Assembly: GCA_039931615.1 (NCBI GenBank)
Contig: JBDTRR010000005.1
Span: 1 to 64,000, forward strand
Direction: 5' to 3'
Source of the DNA: JAHFUI01 sp039931615
GTDB taxonomy: Bacteria; Acidobacteriota; Vicinamibacteria; Vicinamibacterales; CAVVIG01
DNA: 64,000 nt
Part shown: positions 26,520 to 34,949 of the stretch, piece by piece
Layout: each line of letters starts with the position of its first letter
How positions within the stretch are numbered: the stretch's first letter is position 1
Position numbers and translations under genes: made by a program
Notes under the pieces: model-generated
Told to the model about the DNA's origin: nothing
Databases searched by the model: none
Seen by the model: only the letters and a program-made list of their open reading frames with translations

Positions 26520-26999
26520 TCACTTCCACCGGTCCATCGCCTGGCGATGCAGCGATTGCGGACCGAGCTCGGCGAGCTCGATTCGGATCCCGTTCGGGTC
26601 GGTGATGTTGTTCAGGACGGCCTTGGTATCGCTGTTCCGGATCTCTCCCACGTTCGCGCCGCGCTGCTTGAACATCGCGGTGGCGGCGGCCATGTTCTCG
26701 ACATGGATACCGAGATGACTGATCGCGGCGGGACCGGCGGGACCCGGCTGCAGCTCGACGAAGGTGTTCTTGCTGACCTGGACGTAGACGAGCCGGGCCT
26801 TGCCCTTGTCGTCGTTGACGCGGAACGCCTCGGGAAATCCGAGGGTCTTGGTGTAATAGCTGACGGCTTCGTCCAGGTTCGGCACGTTGATGCCGACGTG
26901 ATTCAGCTGGACGAGCCCGCGGTTCTCGCTCTGGGCGGCGACCGTGTGCAGGCCCAGGCCGACCAGCAGGCCGATGACGAACAACATGCAAGCACGCAT
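26520..26999 (-). CDS. Exported VOC (glyoxalase/dioxygenase-fold) protein
   Basis: A 159-residue protein with a signal peptide (MRACMLFVIGLLVGLGLHTVAAQ) and one vicinal-oxygen-chelate domain. LNHVGINVPNLDEAVSYYTKTLGF is the first beta-alpha-beta unit; ISHLGIHVENMAAATAMFKQ and ITDPNGIRIELAEL form the second. His and Glu residues at the usual metal positions are kept (NHVGI, VELQPG, SHLGI, IELAEL). Export of a VOC protein is unusual, since glyoxalase I and ring-cleaving dioxygenases are cytoplasmic. The reaction is not known. Confidence 0.85.
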   Translation of the reverse strand: MRACMLFVIGLLVGLGLHTVAAQSENRGLVQLNHVGINVPNLDEAVSYYTKTLGFPEAFRVNDDKGKARLVYVQVSKNTFVELQPGPAGPAAISHLGIHVENMAAATAMFKQRGANVGEIRNSDTKAVLNNITDPNGIRIELAELGPQSLHRQAMDRWK

Positions 27000-27239
27000 C
27001 GCAGGCTCCTTTGTAAGTGCGCCACCACCTGTGGAGGCGCCGCGTCGTGAACGGACTATAGACCATCACCAAAGGGTCCGGTTTTCCTTCCCGCGCCGCC
27101 GGCGATGGGGCGGCGGCGCGGGTCGCGAGCGGCGAACTCATCCGGCAGGTGAGCGGCGTGCCGGCGGCGACCGTCTGACCGCGGCGGGTCGGCGATCTGA
27201 TTGACCGCGCGCGCGAGCCGGTAGTACCGTCAGCGGCGA

Positions 27240-27569
27240 ATGCCGCCGATCCTCGACTCGAGCGACGGCGATCTGGCCCGCGCCGTCGCGGCGACGGGGT
27301 CGAGGGAGGCCGAGGCCGCCGAGAGCGAGTTGTATCAGCGCTTTGCCCCGCGGGTGCGGCTGTACGGACTCCGCGATCTGCGCGACGAGGAGGCGGCGCG
27401 CGACCTTGTCCAGCAGGTGATGCTCGAGACGTGCCTCGCCCGGCTGGCCGAGCGCGAACGCATGGTGATCCTCCTGCGGCGGCAGCTCACACTCGCGTCC
27501 GCTGGCGGCACGCGAGCCGAACCAGGCAGGTACGTGCTCGACCACTCAGCGTCGACGCGGCCCGCATAA
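27240..27569 (+). pseudogene. ECF sigma factor with its middle deleted
   Basis: The frame starts MPPILDSSDGDLARAVAATG and continues ELYQRFAPRVRLYGLRDLRD and DLVQQVMLE, the sigma region 2 of an extracytoplasmic-function sigma factor. Directly after VMLET it reads CLARLAERERMVILL, the start of region 4, and then loses sense (RRQLTLASAGGTRAEPG). Roughly 80 residues between regions 2 and 4, and the helix-turn-helix that recognises -35 DNA, are absent. An anti-sigma gene would normally follow; instead there is an unrelated secreted protein. The 109-codon product cannot act as a normal sigma factor. Confidence 0.75.
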
Positions 27570-27580
27570 GGAGTGCCGTG

Positions 27581-28621
27581 ATGAGAACCCGATCGACGTC
27601 GACGACCGTGCCGGGACTGCTGACACTGGTGGTGGCCACCCTGGCACTGGCCCGGCCGGCCGCGGCGCTCGACGCCGACTACTGGCGGGGCGGATGGCGA
27701 ACGCCGCTCGGGGATGAGCCGCACATCTACGAGCTCGTCATCCGTGGGAACCGGGTCACCGGCGTGTACTGCCGAAGCTGCGCCGACGCCAGCACGATCG
27801 GCTTCATCGACGGGACGTGGAACGAGAAGTCGGGCGTCGACTTCACGGTCACGTTCGCCAACCCGGACGGCAGCATCAGGGCGGTCGACGACCAGCATGC
27901 CATCCTCGCCGACGGGCGGCTGATCGTGACAGGGGCCGAGGGCCTGCGGAATGGGAGCACACGGACGCTCGTCAAGGACCCGCGCGGCGCCGATCCCGGT
28001 GGGGCGCCGGCCTATCACCTCCCGCCAGGCACTCCGCCGGCGCTGCCCGCGCCGCGTCCCGCCGGTCGTGGCGGTGGGGGAGGCGGTGGCGGCCTGGGAC
28101 CGCCCGCGGCCTATTGGCAGGCTGGCCCGTTCAAGCCGCTACGGCCGGCGGACGTTGTCGGGACGTGGATCGCCTCGTTCGGCCTGGGCATGAACAAGCA
28201 GATCTTCACGTTTCTCCTGGTCGGTGACCGGCTCCGCGGCGTGGTGTGCGGCCGCTGCGACAACCCCTACACGATTGGGGCGATGGAGAACGTCGTCATC
28301 GCCGGCGACACCCTGTACTTCGACATCGTGCACCAGGACTGGGGCGAGAGCGACCCGCCGACCTTCGATCGGAATATCGTGGCCCGGGTGGTGCAGAACG
28401 AGATGATCGCGGCGACGCTCGGGAAGGACCTCGTGATCGATCCGGCCCGTCCACCCGCGCGCCCGGCAGGACGCGGGTTCACGCTCGTCGGGCCGATCGC
28501 TCCCGAGGGAACGAAAGGAAACAGCTCCGAGGGCGTCGACGTCTGGGGACCAGGGACCGGCTCCGCCGTCCAGCCGCCGGCAGGCAGGACGCCGATCCGG
28601 TCAGTGAGCCCAGGTCGATAG
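27581..28621 (+). CDS. Exported two-domain protein with paired CxxC motifs
   Basis: A 346-residue protein of unknown function. A signal peptide ends near ARPAAAL. The body consists of two related halves: YWRGGWRTPL...ELVIRGNRVTGVYCRSCADASTIGF and YWQAGPFKPL...FTFLLVGDRLRGVVCGRCDNPYTIG. They share Y-W, the strand (V.G.R..GV.C..C), T-I-G and a following F-D/F-T strand. A Pro/Gly-rich linker (about residues 150-175) joins them. Each half has one CxxC, which could bind a metal or form a disulfide. AAGGAG lies seven bases before ATG 27581. The gene overlaps no other and is downstream of the sigma-factor remnant. Confidence 0.75.
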   Translation: MRTRSTSTTVPGLLTLVVATLALARPAAALDADYWRGGWRTPLGDEPHIYELVIRGNRVTGVYCRSCADASTIGFIDGTWNEKSGVDFTVTFANPDGSIRAVDDQHAILADGRLIVTGAEGLRNGSTRTLVKDPRGADPGGAPAYHLPPGTPPALPAPRPAGRGGGGGGGGLGPPAAYWQAGPFKPLRPADVVGTWIASFGLGMNKQIFTFLLVGDRLRGVVCGRCDNPYTIGAMENVVIAGDTLYFDIVHQDWGESDPPTFDRNIVARVVQNEMIAATLGKDLVIDPARPPARPAGRGFTLVGPIAPEGTKGNSSEGVDVWGPGTGSAVQPPAGRTPIRSVSPGR

Positions 28622-28777
28622 GCTCAGGCTAGCGTCCCGTCGTGAAACCGGGAATTCCTCAAGAGGACGCCGCCGATGCGTGCGTACACCGGCGGCTTGA
28701 CGTCGGTCGTGCGATCAGCCATCTCAGTGTGTTCGCGGGACAACCCTGGACCTCCGCCAGCGGCGCCGACACGGTTC

Positions 28778-29308
28778 CTACTTACAGCGGTTGGCGGGCG
28801 TCCTGCGGTCGCGCCACTTGCGGTGGCAGCCGTTGCACGATGCGCTCAGGGTCTCGGCGATCGTGATCATCTTCTCCTGGTCCTTGGCCAGCGCCGCTGT
28901 GTAGGCCTGCATGCCGGCGTCGCGAAGCTGCTGGACGAACGTCGCCCAGGCTGGATCCTTCATCGGAGCCGGCGTGCCGTTGGCGCACATTCGGCCCGGG
29001 ATCAACAACAGGTTGGCGGACTCTGCCAGCGCCAGCGCCGCGTTCTCGACCGCTTGCCAGCCGCCAAACGTGCTCGTGAGCGGATCGGTCGCCATCGAAG
29101 GGTCATTGCCGGGGATGGGCTTGACGTCTGCGGGATTCTCCGCTTGCGGAAAGAACACCACGTTGGCAGCGGGATAGAGGACGCCGCGCATCAGCTGGTT
29201 CAAGTCGGCACGAACTTCCTGAGCCGCGCCCGGCGACGGCGCCTGGGCGATCAACGACAGCCCGCACGCCGCGAGCATGAACGAAAGAGCCAGGATGGTC
29301 CTGCGCAT
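28778..29308 (-). CDS. Exported c556-like cytochrome c (copy 2)
   Basis: A 176-residue protein paralogous to the gene at 14854. A hydrophobic leader (MRRTILALSFMLAACGLSLIAQA) contains LAAC, which could serve as a lipobox, or be cleaved later after AQA. The helical domain contains FGGWQAVENAALALAESANL and IPGRMCANGTPAPM. The single heme motif CNGCHRKWRDRR lies 15 residues from the end, as in cytochromes c556/c-prime. The shared C.NG.P cysteine in both paralogues may pair with another cysteine. Redox partner unknown. Confidence 0.82.
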   Translation of the reverse strand: MRRTILALSFMLAACGLSLIAQAPSPGAAQEVRADLNQLMRGVLYPAANVVFFPQAENPADVKPIPGNDPSMATDPLTSTFGGWQAVENAALALAESANLLLIPGRMCANGTPAPMKDPAWATFVQQLRDAGMQAYTAALAKDQEKMITIAETLSASCNGCHRKWRDRRTPANRCK

Positions 29309-29626
29309 CCGTGTAGATTAGGCGAGGAGCGCGGCCGGCGGCAACGACGTTTCGCGGCGGGAACGAGTCGCAGCGATGTGGCCGGCCGGGCGTCACGTCG
29401 CCGAGCACCGATTCGATGACCTGATCCAGCTGTTCGTCGAGCGGGCGTTCAGCCAGCTCCTCGACCGGATTCCCCCGACTCCCGGCCCGGGCGCTTGTAG
29501 GGTCGCTGTTGCCGGTTGACACCCATTCGTCCCGGGTCATAATCGGCGCGTGCCGGTGATGCCGAAGGTGGCCGTTCGCACTCACGCCGCCCACCGTTGC
29601 CGGCCATTCATACAGAGGAGACGACC
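29309..29626. other. Intergenic stretch with an undecided short frame
   Basis: No gene was assigned in these 318 bases. On the - strand a frame from ATG 29540 reads MTRDEWVSTG and then NPVEELAERPLDEQLDQVIE with GC-rich third positions, which looks like the beginning of a real protein. It then runs into the region upstream of the cytochrome gene without any family motif. It could be the stump of a deleted gene or the upstream part of an unrecognised one. Confidence 0.3.
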
Positions 29627-30172
29627 ATGCGTTTCACCCAAACGACGATTTTGAGTATGGCCATCGCCACGGCCCTCGGCGCCACGGTTTTCGTGGGGGT
29701 CGCCCACGCGCAGGGCGCCAAGGCCACCATCAACGATCCGGTCGGCCCGCCGCCCGATCCCACGCATATTCCCACCGTCCTGCCCAAGGACATCAAGTGG
29801 ACCGGCCAGGAAGGCCGGCAGCAGCAGGGCCTGCTGTTCGGCGACCCCACCAAGCCGGGGCTCTATGGCGTCGCCATCAAATGGTATCCGGGCAATTTCT
29901 CGCAGCCGCATTTTCACGATCAGGAGCGTTACGCCTACGTCATCTCGGGGACGTGGTGGGTCTCGACCAGCAACGTCTACGACGAGAAGTCGACCTATCC
30001 CGTGCGAGCGGGCACCGTCGCCATCGACGCGGCGAACACGGTGCACTGGGACGGGGCACGCCTCGGCGAAAAGGAACCGGCGGTCCTGATCCTGGTCGGG
30101 ATGGGACCGGTCAAGACGGTCCAGGTGGACGAGAACGGCAAACCCAAAGCGCCGGCACCGGCCGCCAAGTAG
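29627..30172 (+). CDS. Exported cupin-domain protein
   Basis: A 181-residue protein with a signal peptide ending VAHAQ and one cupin barrel. The metal motif is PHFHDQERYAYVISG, corresponding to G-x5-HxH-x3-4-E, followed by AGTVAIDAANTVHWDG, which holds the last histidine. ATG 29627 is preceded by AGAGGAG at seven bases. Exported single-domain cupins bind small molecules or act as isomerases or dioxygenases. No substrate is evident. The Lys/Pro/Ala tail (KPKAPAPAAK) is typical of proteins with a flexible end. Confidence 0.88.
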   Translation: MRFTQTTILSMAIATALGATVFVGVAHAQGAKATINDPVGPPPDPTHIPTVLPKDIKWTGQEGRQQQGLLFGDPTKPGLYGVAIKWYPGNFSQPHFHDQERYAYVISGTWWVSTSNVYDEKSTYPVRAGTVAIDAANTVHWDGARLGEKEPAVLILVGMGPVKTVQVDENGKPKAPAPAAK

Positions 30173-30286
30173 TCGCGCATCTCACTCGAGCGCGCTCCAC
30201 CACGCCCGGTCCTGGACGTGAGCGGCGCCGCGGCGATCGGGATCCCGATTCGCGCGTCGTGCGCGCGCGGGTCACAGTCCTTGGCA

Positions 30287-31933
30287 CTAGCGCACCTTCA
30301 TCACGATGAACGTGAGATCGTCGTACTGCTCGGCATCGCGGATCCAATCGTGCATCGCGACGGAAAGCCGAGCGCCGATCTCGTCGGCCGGGAGGTGAGC
30401 GGTCTGGCGGAGCAGCTGCTGCAGGCGTTCCTCGCCAAACTCTTCGTGCTCGGGATTGTGCGCTTCGGGGACGCCATCGGTGAAGACGAGGAGGACATCG
30501 CCGGAGCCCAGCTCGACGGTTGCCTCTTCGTAGCTCATCTCAGGGAACATGCCGACCACCGTTCCTCCGACCGACAGCTGCTCGATCTCGGGCGGCGCGG
30601 CGCCGGTTGTCGATCGACCCGGGGCTCGCAGGAGATACGGGGCGTTGTGGCCGGCATTGACGTATCTCAGTTGCCGGCGCTGCTGGTTGAGTTGCGCGTA
30701 GAAAAAGGTGGCGTATTTGCTCGCGGGCGTCGACCGGTAGACGAACTCATTCATTCTCGCGACCAGCCGGGGCGGCGACACGTCGGCCTCGGACGCGATG
30801 ATTTGTAGCGACGCCTGCACCACCGACATGATCAAGGCGGCGGCGACGCCTTTTCCTGACACGTCGGCCAGCGCGATGCCGATCTCGCGGTCGCGCAGCT
30901 CGACGAAATCGTAGTAGTCGCCGCCGATGCGGCGGGCGGGCAGGCTCGCCGCGGCAAACTCGACAGACTCGGCGCGCGGCGGGGCCTCGGGCAGCAGGCG
31001 CCGCTGGACCTCGGAGGCGAGGGCGATGTCGCGCCGGAGCGTCTCCTGTTCGACGACGCGATCCGTCAGCCGCGCGTTCTCGATCATCAGCGCGAACTGA
31101 TCGGCGCCCGCGCGCAGCACCTGTCTCTCAAGCGCGCTGAAGCCGGATCGGTGCGACCGTTCCCCGGCCAGCAGCACGCCGAGGATCTCGCGGCGCCGCG
31201 TCCGCAGCGGCACCGCCAGGCGGACGCCGGCGGCGGCAACCCGCCTGACGTCGGCCCGCGCCTGTTCCAGCGAAACGCCCGGTTTGCGGCGGGCGTACGC
31301 GAAGTACTGGCTGCTGCTCCGGGTCGCGTCGCGGGGCGACGGCTCGAGCGGAATCCACACCGCGGCGTCGCCGCGTCCCATGCCCAGGCTGGCGATCGGC
31401 AGTCGGAACGCCGGCGGCATGACGCCGCTCACGGTATAGCGGCGATTGTCAATCGTGATGGCGCTGCCGAGGATGTCGCGTCCGCCGCCAAGGCGCCGCC
31501 AGAGGGCGCTCGAGATGACGGCGCTGCTGTCGTCGGCGAACCACTGGCCGAGGAGCGGCGGACCGAGCTGCCGCGCGAGGGCGGGTGTCACCGCGGCGCC
31601 GGGGACCAATTGCGGCTCGCCGGGCGCCGTCATGCTGAATCGGCCCGCGCGGAACCAGCCGAACACGTCGAAGGTCGTCGTCTGCTGCTGGTCGTCGTGC
31701 AGCTCGGGAACCGACATCGCCATGAACGGGCCCGGATCTGTCGTGTTCACGCCATACAGCGACACGAAGCGATCGCTGCTCGGGTAGGGCAGCGGGCGCA
31801 GCAGCACGCCGTTGATGACGGTGAAGATCGCGGTCGTCGAGCCGATCCCGACGGCAAACGCCACCACCGCGAGCAGGGCGACGCCAGGCGCCGTTTTCCA
31901 CGACGCCCAGGCTTGCGAGCAGGCTGATAGCAC
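30287..31933 (-). CDS. Chimeric protein: ADOP/MacB-like permease N-terminus fused to GAF-SpoIIE phosphatase
   Basis: A 548-codon frame from GTG 31933. Residues 1-230 match the start of an ADOP-family MacB-like permease: VGIGSTTAIFTVINGVLLRP followed by the periplasmic core with ISSALWRRLGG and YTVSGVMPP. At about 232-240 it changes to the end of a GAF domain (VPLRTRRREILGVLLAGE) and then a full SpoIIE/PP2C phosphatase: IGGDYYDFVEL, VSGKGVAAALIM, NAGHNAPYLL, LVFTDGVPEA and YDDLTFIVMK. In the known permease the first part lies outside the membrane, so the phosphatase would end up in the periplasm, away from its substrates. A deletion joining two neighbouring genes, or a mis-assembly, is the likeliest cause. 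The phosphatase part itself looks intact. Confidence 0.8.
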   Translation of the reverse strand: MLSACSQAWASWKTAPGVALLAVVAFAVGIGSTTAIFTVINGVLLRPLPYPSSDRFVSLYGVNTTDPGPFMAMSVPELHDDQQQTTTFDVFGWFRAGRFSMTAPGEPQLVPGAAVTPALARQLGPPLLGQWFADDSSAVISSALWRRLGGGRDILGSAITIDNRRYTVSGVMPPAFRLPIASLGMGRGDAAVWIPLEPSPRDATRSSSQYFAYARRKPGVSLEQARADVRRVAAAGVRLAVPLRTRRREILGVLLAGERSHRSGFSALERQVLRAGADQFALMIENARLTDRVVEQETLRRDIALASEVQRRLLPEAPPRAESVEFAAASLPARRIGGDYYDFVELRDREIGIALADVSGKGVAAALIMSVVQASLQIIASEADVSPPRLVARMNEFVYRSTPASKYATFFYAQLNQQRRQLRYVNAGHNAPYLLRAPGRSTTGAAPPEIEQLSVGGTVVGMFPEMSYEEATVELGSGDVLLVFTDGVPEAHNPEHEEFGEERLQQLLRQTAHLPADEIGARLSVAMHDWIRDAEQYDDLTFIVMKVR

Positions 31934-32092
31934 GTCGCCGTGACTCTAGCGCGAGCGGCACGGCGCTTCAACTGGCAATCGTTTGCCCCTCACGCCGGAC
32001 GCCCGGCCCGGTCGATTGAGCGCGGCGACGCCTTCCCGACGCCAGGGGACGCCACGTGTTCCGCTCCCGCGTGCGTCGCGAAGCCGCTGGCG

Positions 32093-33127
32093 CTACGACA
32101 GACCCTTGTACGTCAGCTTTTGGACCCGGCGCGTCCGCAGTTCGGCCGTGTAGATATTTCCCTTGGCATCGGTCGCTATCTCATGGAGGGTCCCGAACTC
32201 GCCTGGTGCCGCGCCGCCCTGGCCAAACTTGTCGAGCACCTTGAGCGACTGACGGTCCACCACATTGATCTGGTTGTTGCCGATATCGGCGACCAGGAGA
32301 AACTGCTGCGCCGGGTCACGCGAGAACGCCAGGCCGGCCGCCGTCTGCATCTGATTCGTGCCGGCGCCGATCATGACTTCCTTCATGAATCGTCCGTCGG
32401 GTCCGAAAACCTGCACGCGTCTGTTGCCGCGATCAGCGACATAGACCAGCCCGTCCGAGCTCACCTTGACGGCGTGGACGATGTTGAACGGCGTGCCGCC
32501 GTTGGCGCCCCAGCTGCGCTTGAACATTCCCGTCGTCGCGTCGAACACGGCGACGCGGTGATTGCCGTAGCCGTCGGCGACGAACAGCTCGTTGGCGTTG
32601 TTCAGCGCCATGTCCGCGGCCTGCTTGACATTGTCGTGATCGGTGTCGCCTTTGCTGGCGCCGCCACGTCCGACCTGCAGCATGAATATTCCCGCCGAGG
32701 TGAACTTCAGCAGCATGTCGTCGGACTTTCCCGGCGGGGGCGCCGCGCCAGGTGCGGCGTAGCCGTTATTGCCGCTAATCCAGACGCTCCCTGCCGGATC
32801 GATGAAGATGCCGTGCTCGCGCTCCGGCCATTCGTAGCCAGCGGCCGGACCACCCCAACCCGCGAGGTATCTGCCCGATTCGTCGAACTCGACCACCGGC
32901 GGCAGCGCGTTGGCGCGCCGATCGGCCGCCAGCGTGCGCGGACGATGGATCACCCAGACGTGATTCGCGCTGTCGGTCGCGACGGATGAGACGTCGCCGA
33001 AGACCTTCCCGGCGGGGAGCGACGGAAACGCGGGATCGACCTCGAAGCGCGGCAGCGGCGGCTGCGCGCGTGGGGCGGTCGCAGCGGCAATGGCGAGCAG
33101 CAGGACGAATGCGGCAGCGAGTTTCAT
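32093..33127 (-). CDS. Secreted NHL-repeat propeller protein (copy 1)
   Basis: A 344-residue exported protein with signal peptide MKLAAAFVLLLAIAAATAP. A six-bladed NHL/peptidylglycine-lyase-like propeller follows: repeats such as HVWVIHRPR, VWISGNNGY, ELFVADGYGNHRVAVFDA, LVYVADRGNRRVQVFGPDG, FLLVADIGNNQINVVD and NIYTAELRTRRVQKL. It matches the protein at 38127 along its length. The gene lies 15 bases after the end of the secreted protein at 33143 on the same strand, so they are probably an operon. Proteins of this kind are abundant in acidobacteria and their role, perhaps ligand binding, is unknown. Confidence 0.85.
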   Translation of the reverse strand: MKLAAAFVLLLAIAAATAPRAQPPLPRFEVDPAFPSLPAGKVFGDVSSVATDSANHVWVIHRPRTLAADRRANALPPVVEFDESGRYLAGWGGPAAGYEWPEREHGIFIDPAGSVWISGNNGYAAPGAAPPPGKSDDMLLKFTSAGIFMLQVGRGGASKGDTDHDNVKQAADMALNNANELFVADGYGNHRVAVFDATTGMFKRSWGANGGTPFNIVHAVKVSSDGLVYVADRGNRRVQVFGPDGRFMKEVMIGAGTNQMQTAAGLAFSRDPAQQFLLVADIGNNQINVVDRQSLKVLDKFGQGGAAPGEFGTLHEIATDAKGNIYTAELRTRRVQKLTYKGLS

Positions 33128-33142
33128 GGGTGGAGTCCTTGC

Positions 33143-34213
33143 TCAGCGGCCGGCCGCGTCGGCTTCCTGTTTCCGGGCCCCGGAGAGGATGCCGGACAGT
33201 CCGATGTTCCCTTCGTGACACGCGTATTCCAGCAGTGGTTCGTCGGTCCGCTTGAGCAGGAGGCGGGCCGTCCATGGCCGCGTCCATGTCTTCGGATCGC
33301 TCATCGTCGCGTCGTACTGCAGCGTGTTGGCAGAAATGCGCGTGAACCGCTCGACCAGGTGCAGATCGCTCGACACGCCCATGAAGGCGGTCTTTGGCGA
33401 GAAGCCCTTCGTCTCGACGACGAGCGTGTCGCCTTCCCAGTGCCCGCGGGAGTCGCCCAGCCACTGGCGGATCGCGTCCGACACGTGCGGCCGGCCGTCG
33501 ATCGGGATGATGCGCGCGTCGTGGATGGTCTCCATCCTGAAGACGACGTGGGTCGGCGACTGCACGATCTGGTACACGCTGCTGTAGGCGGCCTGGAACC
33601 GCGGCACACCGAACGTCAGGCAGCGCTCGCTCAGGCCGCGGCTCTCGGGGCCATCGGCGGGACGAAGACGCCGCCCCTCGGCCAGCGCCGCCCGGCGCGC
33701 CTGGGCCGCCGGCGTCTCGGGGGGAATTCTGCCGTCGGCAGGGTCGATGATGAGCGACGTGCGGTTGTCGACGTCGCGGCTCGGCAGCCAGAAGCCGTTG
33801 TAGTTGCCGGTCTCCGTGTCGTGCGACGCTGATTGCTGTTTGCCCTCGAGCGCGTCGAGGACGAGCTCGTCGCCGAACAAGGCATCGCCGGCTTCTTCGA
33901 GCTTGCTGGCGGCCTTCTCGAGCTGGGCCACCTCGGCGTCGGTGAGGAGCGGCCGGCCCGCCCATCCGGCCGGACGCTGCAGCGGCGTGATGCTGTTGTT
34001 GGTCCAGACCCCTTCGAGATCGGGCTGCCCGAGCGCGTTCCGCGGCACCGTGTACGGGCGGGGCGTCGATGCTCCCCGCTGGGGTCCCTGAGCGTCAATC
34101 GAGACCAGGCCCACGCTCGCGACGCCGGCCAACGTCAAGAAACGCACGGTCCTGTGTAGTCCGGTCATGGCTGTGGTGAACCTGACAGGAACGCGTCTTT
34201 GGTGTCTTGGCAT
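33143..34213 (-). CDS. Secreted protein of an acidobacterial family, function unknown
   Basis: A 356-residue protein. GGAGGA stands seven bases before ATG 34213, so that start is preferred although ATG 34168 would put the hydrophobic segment (TVRFLTLAGVASVGLVSI) closer to the N-terminus. Recognisable family blocks are PDLEGVWTNNSITPLQRP, CLTFGVPRFQAAYSSVYQIV, HVVFRMETIHDARIIPIDG, GHWEGDTLVVETKGF and YTRPW-like TWTRPWTARLLLKR. The same blocks (SGDTLVVNTIGF, YTRPWTVILKQ) occur in the partial gene at 63392, so these are paralogues. No catalytic motif is recognised. The downstream NHL gene probably shares its transcript. Confidence 0.75.
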   Translation of the reverse strand: MPRHQRRVPVRFTTAMTGLHRTVRFLTLAGVASVGLVSIDAQGPQRGASTPRPYTVPRNALGQPDLEGVWTNNSITPLQRPAGWAGRPLLTDAEVAQLEKAASKLEEAGDALFGDELVLDALEGKQQSASHDTETGNYNGFWLPSRDVDNRTSLIIDPADGRIPPETPAAQARRAALAEGRRLRPADGPESRGLSERCLTFGVPRFQAAYSSVYQIVQSPTHVVFRMETIHDARIIPIDGRPHVSDAIRQWLGDSRGHWEGDTLVVETKGFSPKTAFMGVSSDLHLVERFTRISANTLQYDATMSDPKTWTRPWTARLLLKRTDEPLLEYACHEGNIGLSGILSGARKQEADAAGR

Positions 34214-34234
34214 TTTCAGTCCTCCGCATGGTGG

Positions 34235-34918
34235 CTATTCGTCGGCGATGAGGCGGTATCCGTCGCCGTACGCCTTACGGATATAGATCGGATGCCGCGG
34301 GTCCGGTTCCAGCTTGTGGCGCAGGCGGAAGATGAAATTGTCGACCGTGCGGGTCAGCGGCGCGTCCGAGTAGCCCCACACCAGGTGCAGCAGTTCGTCT
34401 CGCGTGACGACGTGGCCGGCCCGCTCCGCGAGGCACCGCAGGATCTCGAATTCCCGGTCGGTCAGCTCGATCCGCCGGGCGCCGCAGTCGGCGCGAAGCC
34501 GCCTGAAATCGATGACCGTCTCGCCCAGCGTCAAGTGGTCGATTCTCGGCTTCGTCCGACGCAGCACGGCGTGGACCCGCGCCAGCAGCTCGTCGAGCGC
34601 GAACGGCTTGGTGACGTAGTCGTCAGCCCCCAGCGTCAGACCACGGATCCGGTCTTCCTTCTGGCCGCGGGCCGACAGGATGATGACGGGCGTCCGCGTC
34701 GGACATTCGTTGAGCGCCCGGCAGATTTCGAAGCCGTCCACCCCCTGCGGCAGCATGATGTCCAGCAGCAGCAGATCCGGCGTGAAGCGCTTCGCCGACG
34801 CCAGCGCATCGCGGCCGTTGTCGCAGGTTTCGACAAGGAATCCTTCGTACTCCAGGTTGTCGCGCAGCAGGCGCGCGATCGCGCTGTCATCCTCGATGAT
34901 CAGAATCCTCTTGGTCAT
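34235..34918 (-). CDS. OmpR/PhoB-type response regulator
   Basis: A 227-residue regulator. The receiver domain has the acidic pocket IEDDSAIA, the phospho-acceptor Asp in LLLLDIMLPQG, and the conserved Thr/Lys region (VIILSAR; DDYVTKPF). A linker leads to a winged-helix DNA-binding domain with RIELTDREFEILRCLAERAG, RTVDNFIFRLRHKL and YGDGYRLI. ATG 34918 has GAGGTG seven bases upstream. It is the last gene of the TAXI protein-kinase-regulator operon and begins 32 bases after the kinase stop. Targets are not visible in the window. Confidence 0.94.
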   Translation of the reverse strand: MTKRILIIEDDSAIARLLRDNLEYEGFLVETCDNGRDALASAKRFTPDLLLLDIMLPQGVDGFEICRALNECPTRTPVIILSARGQKEDRIRGLTLGADDYVTKPFALDELLARVHAVLRRTKPRIDHLTLGETVIDFRRLRADCGARRIELTDREFEILRCLAERAGHVVTRDELLHLVWGYSDAPLTRTVDNFIFRLRHKLEPDPRHPIYIRKAYGDGYRLIADE

Positions 34919-34949
34919 CGCGCCCACCTCATGACGAGCCATCCGCCTC

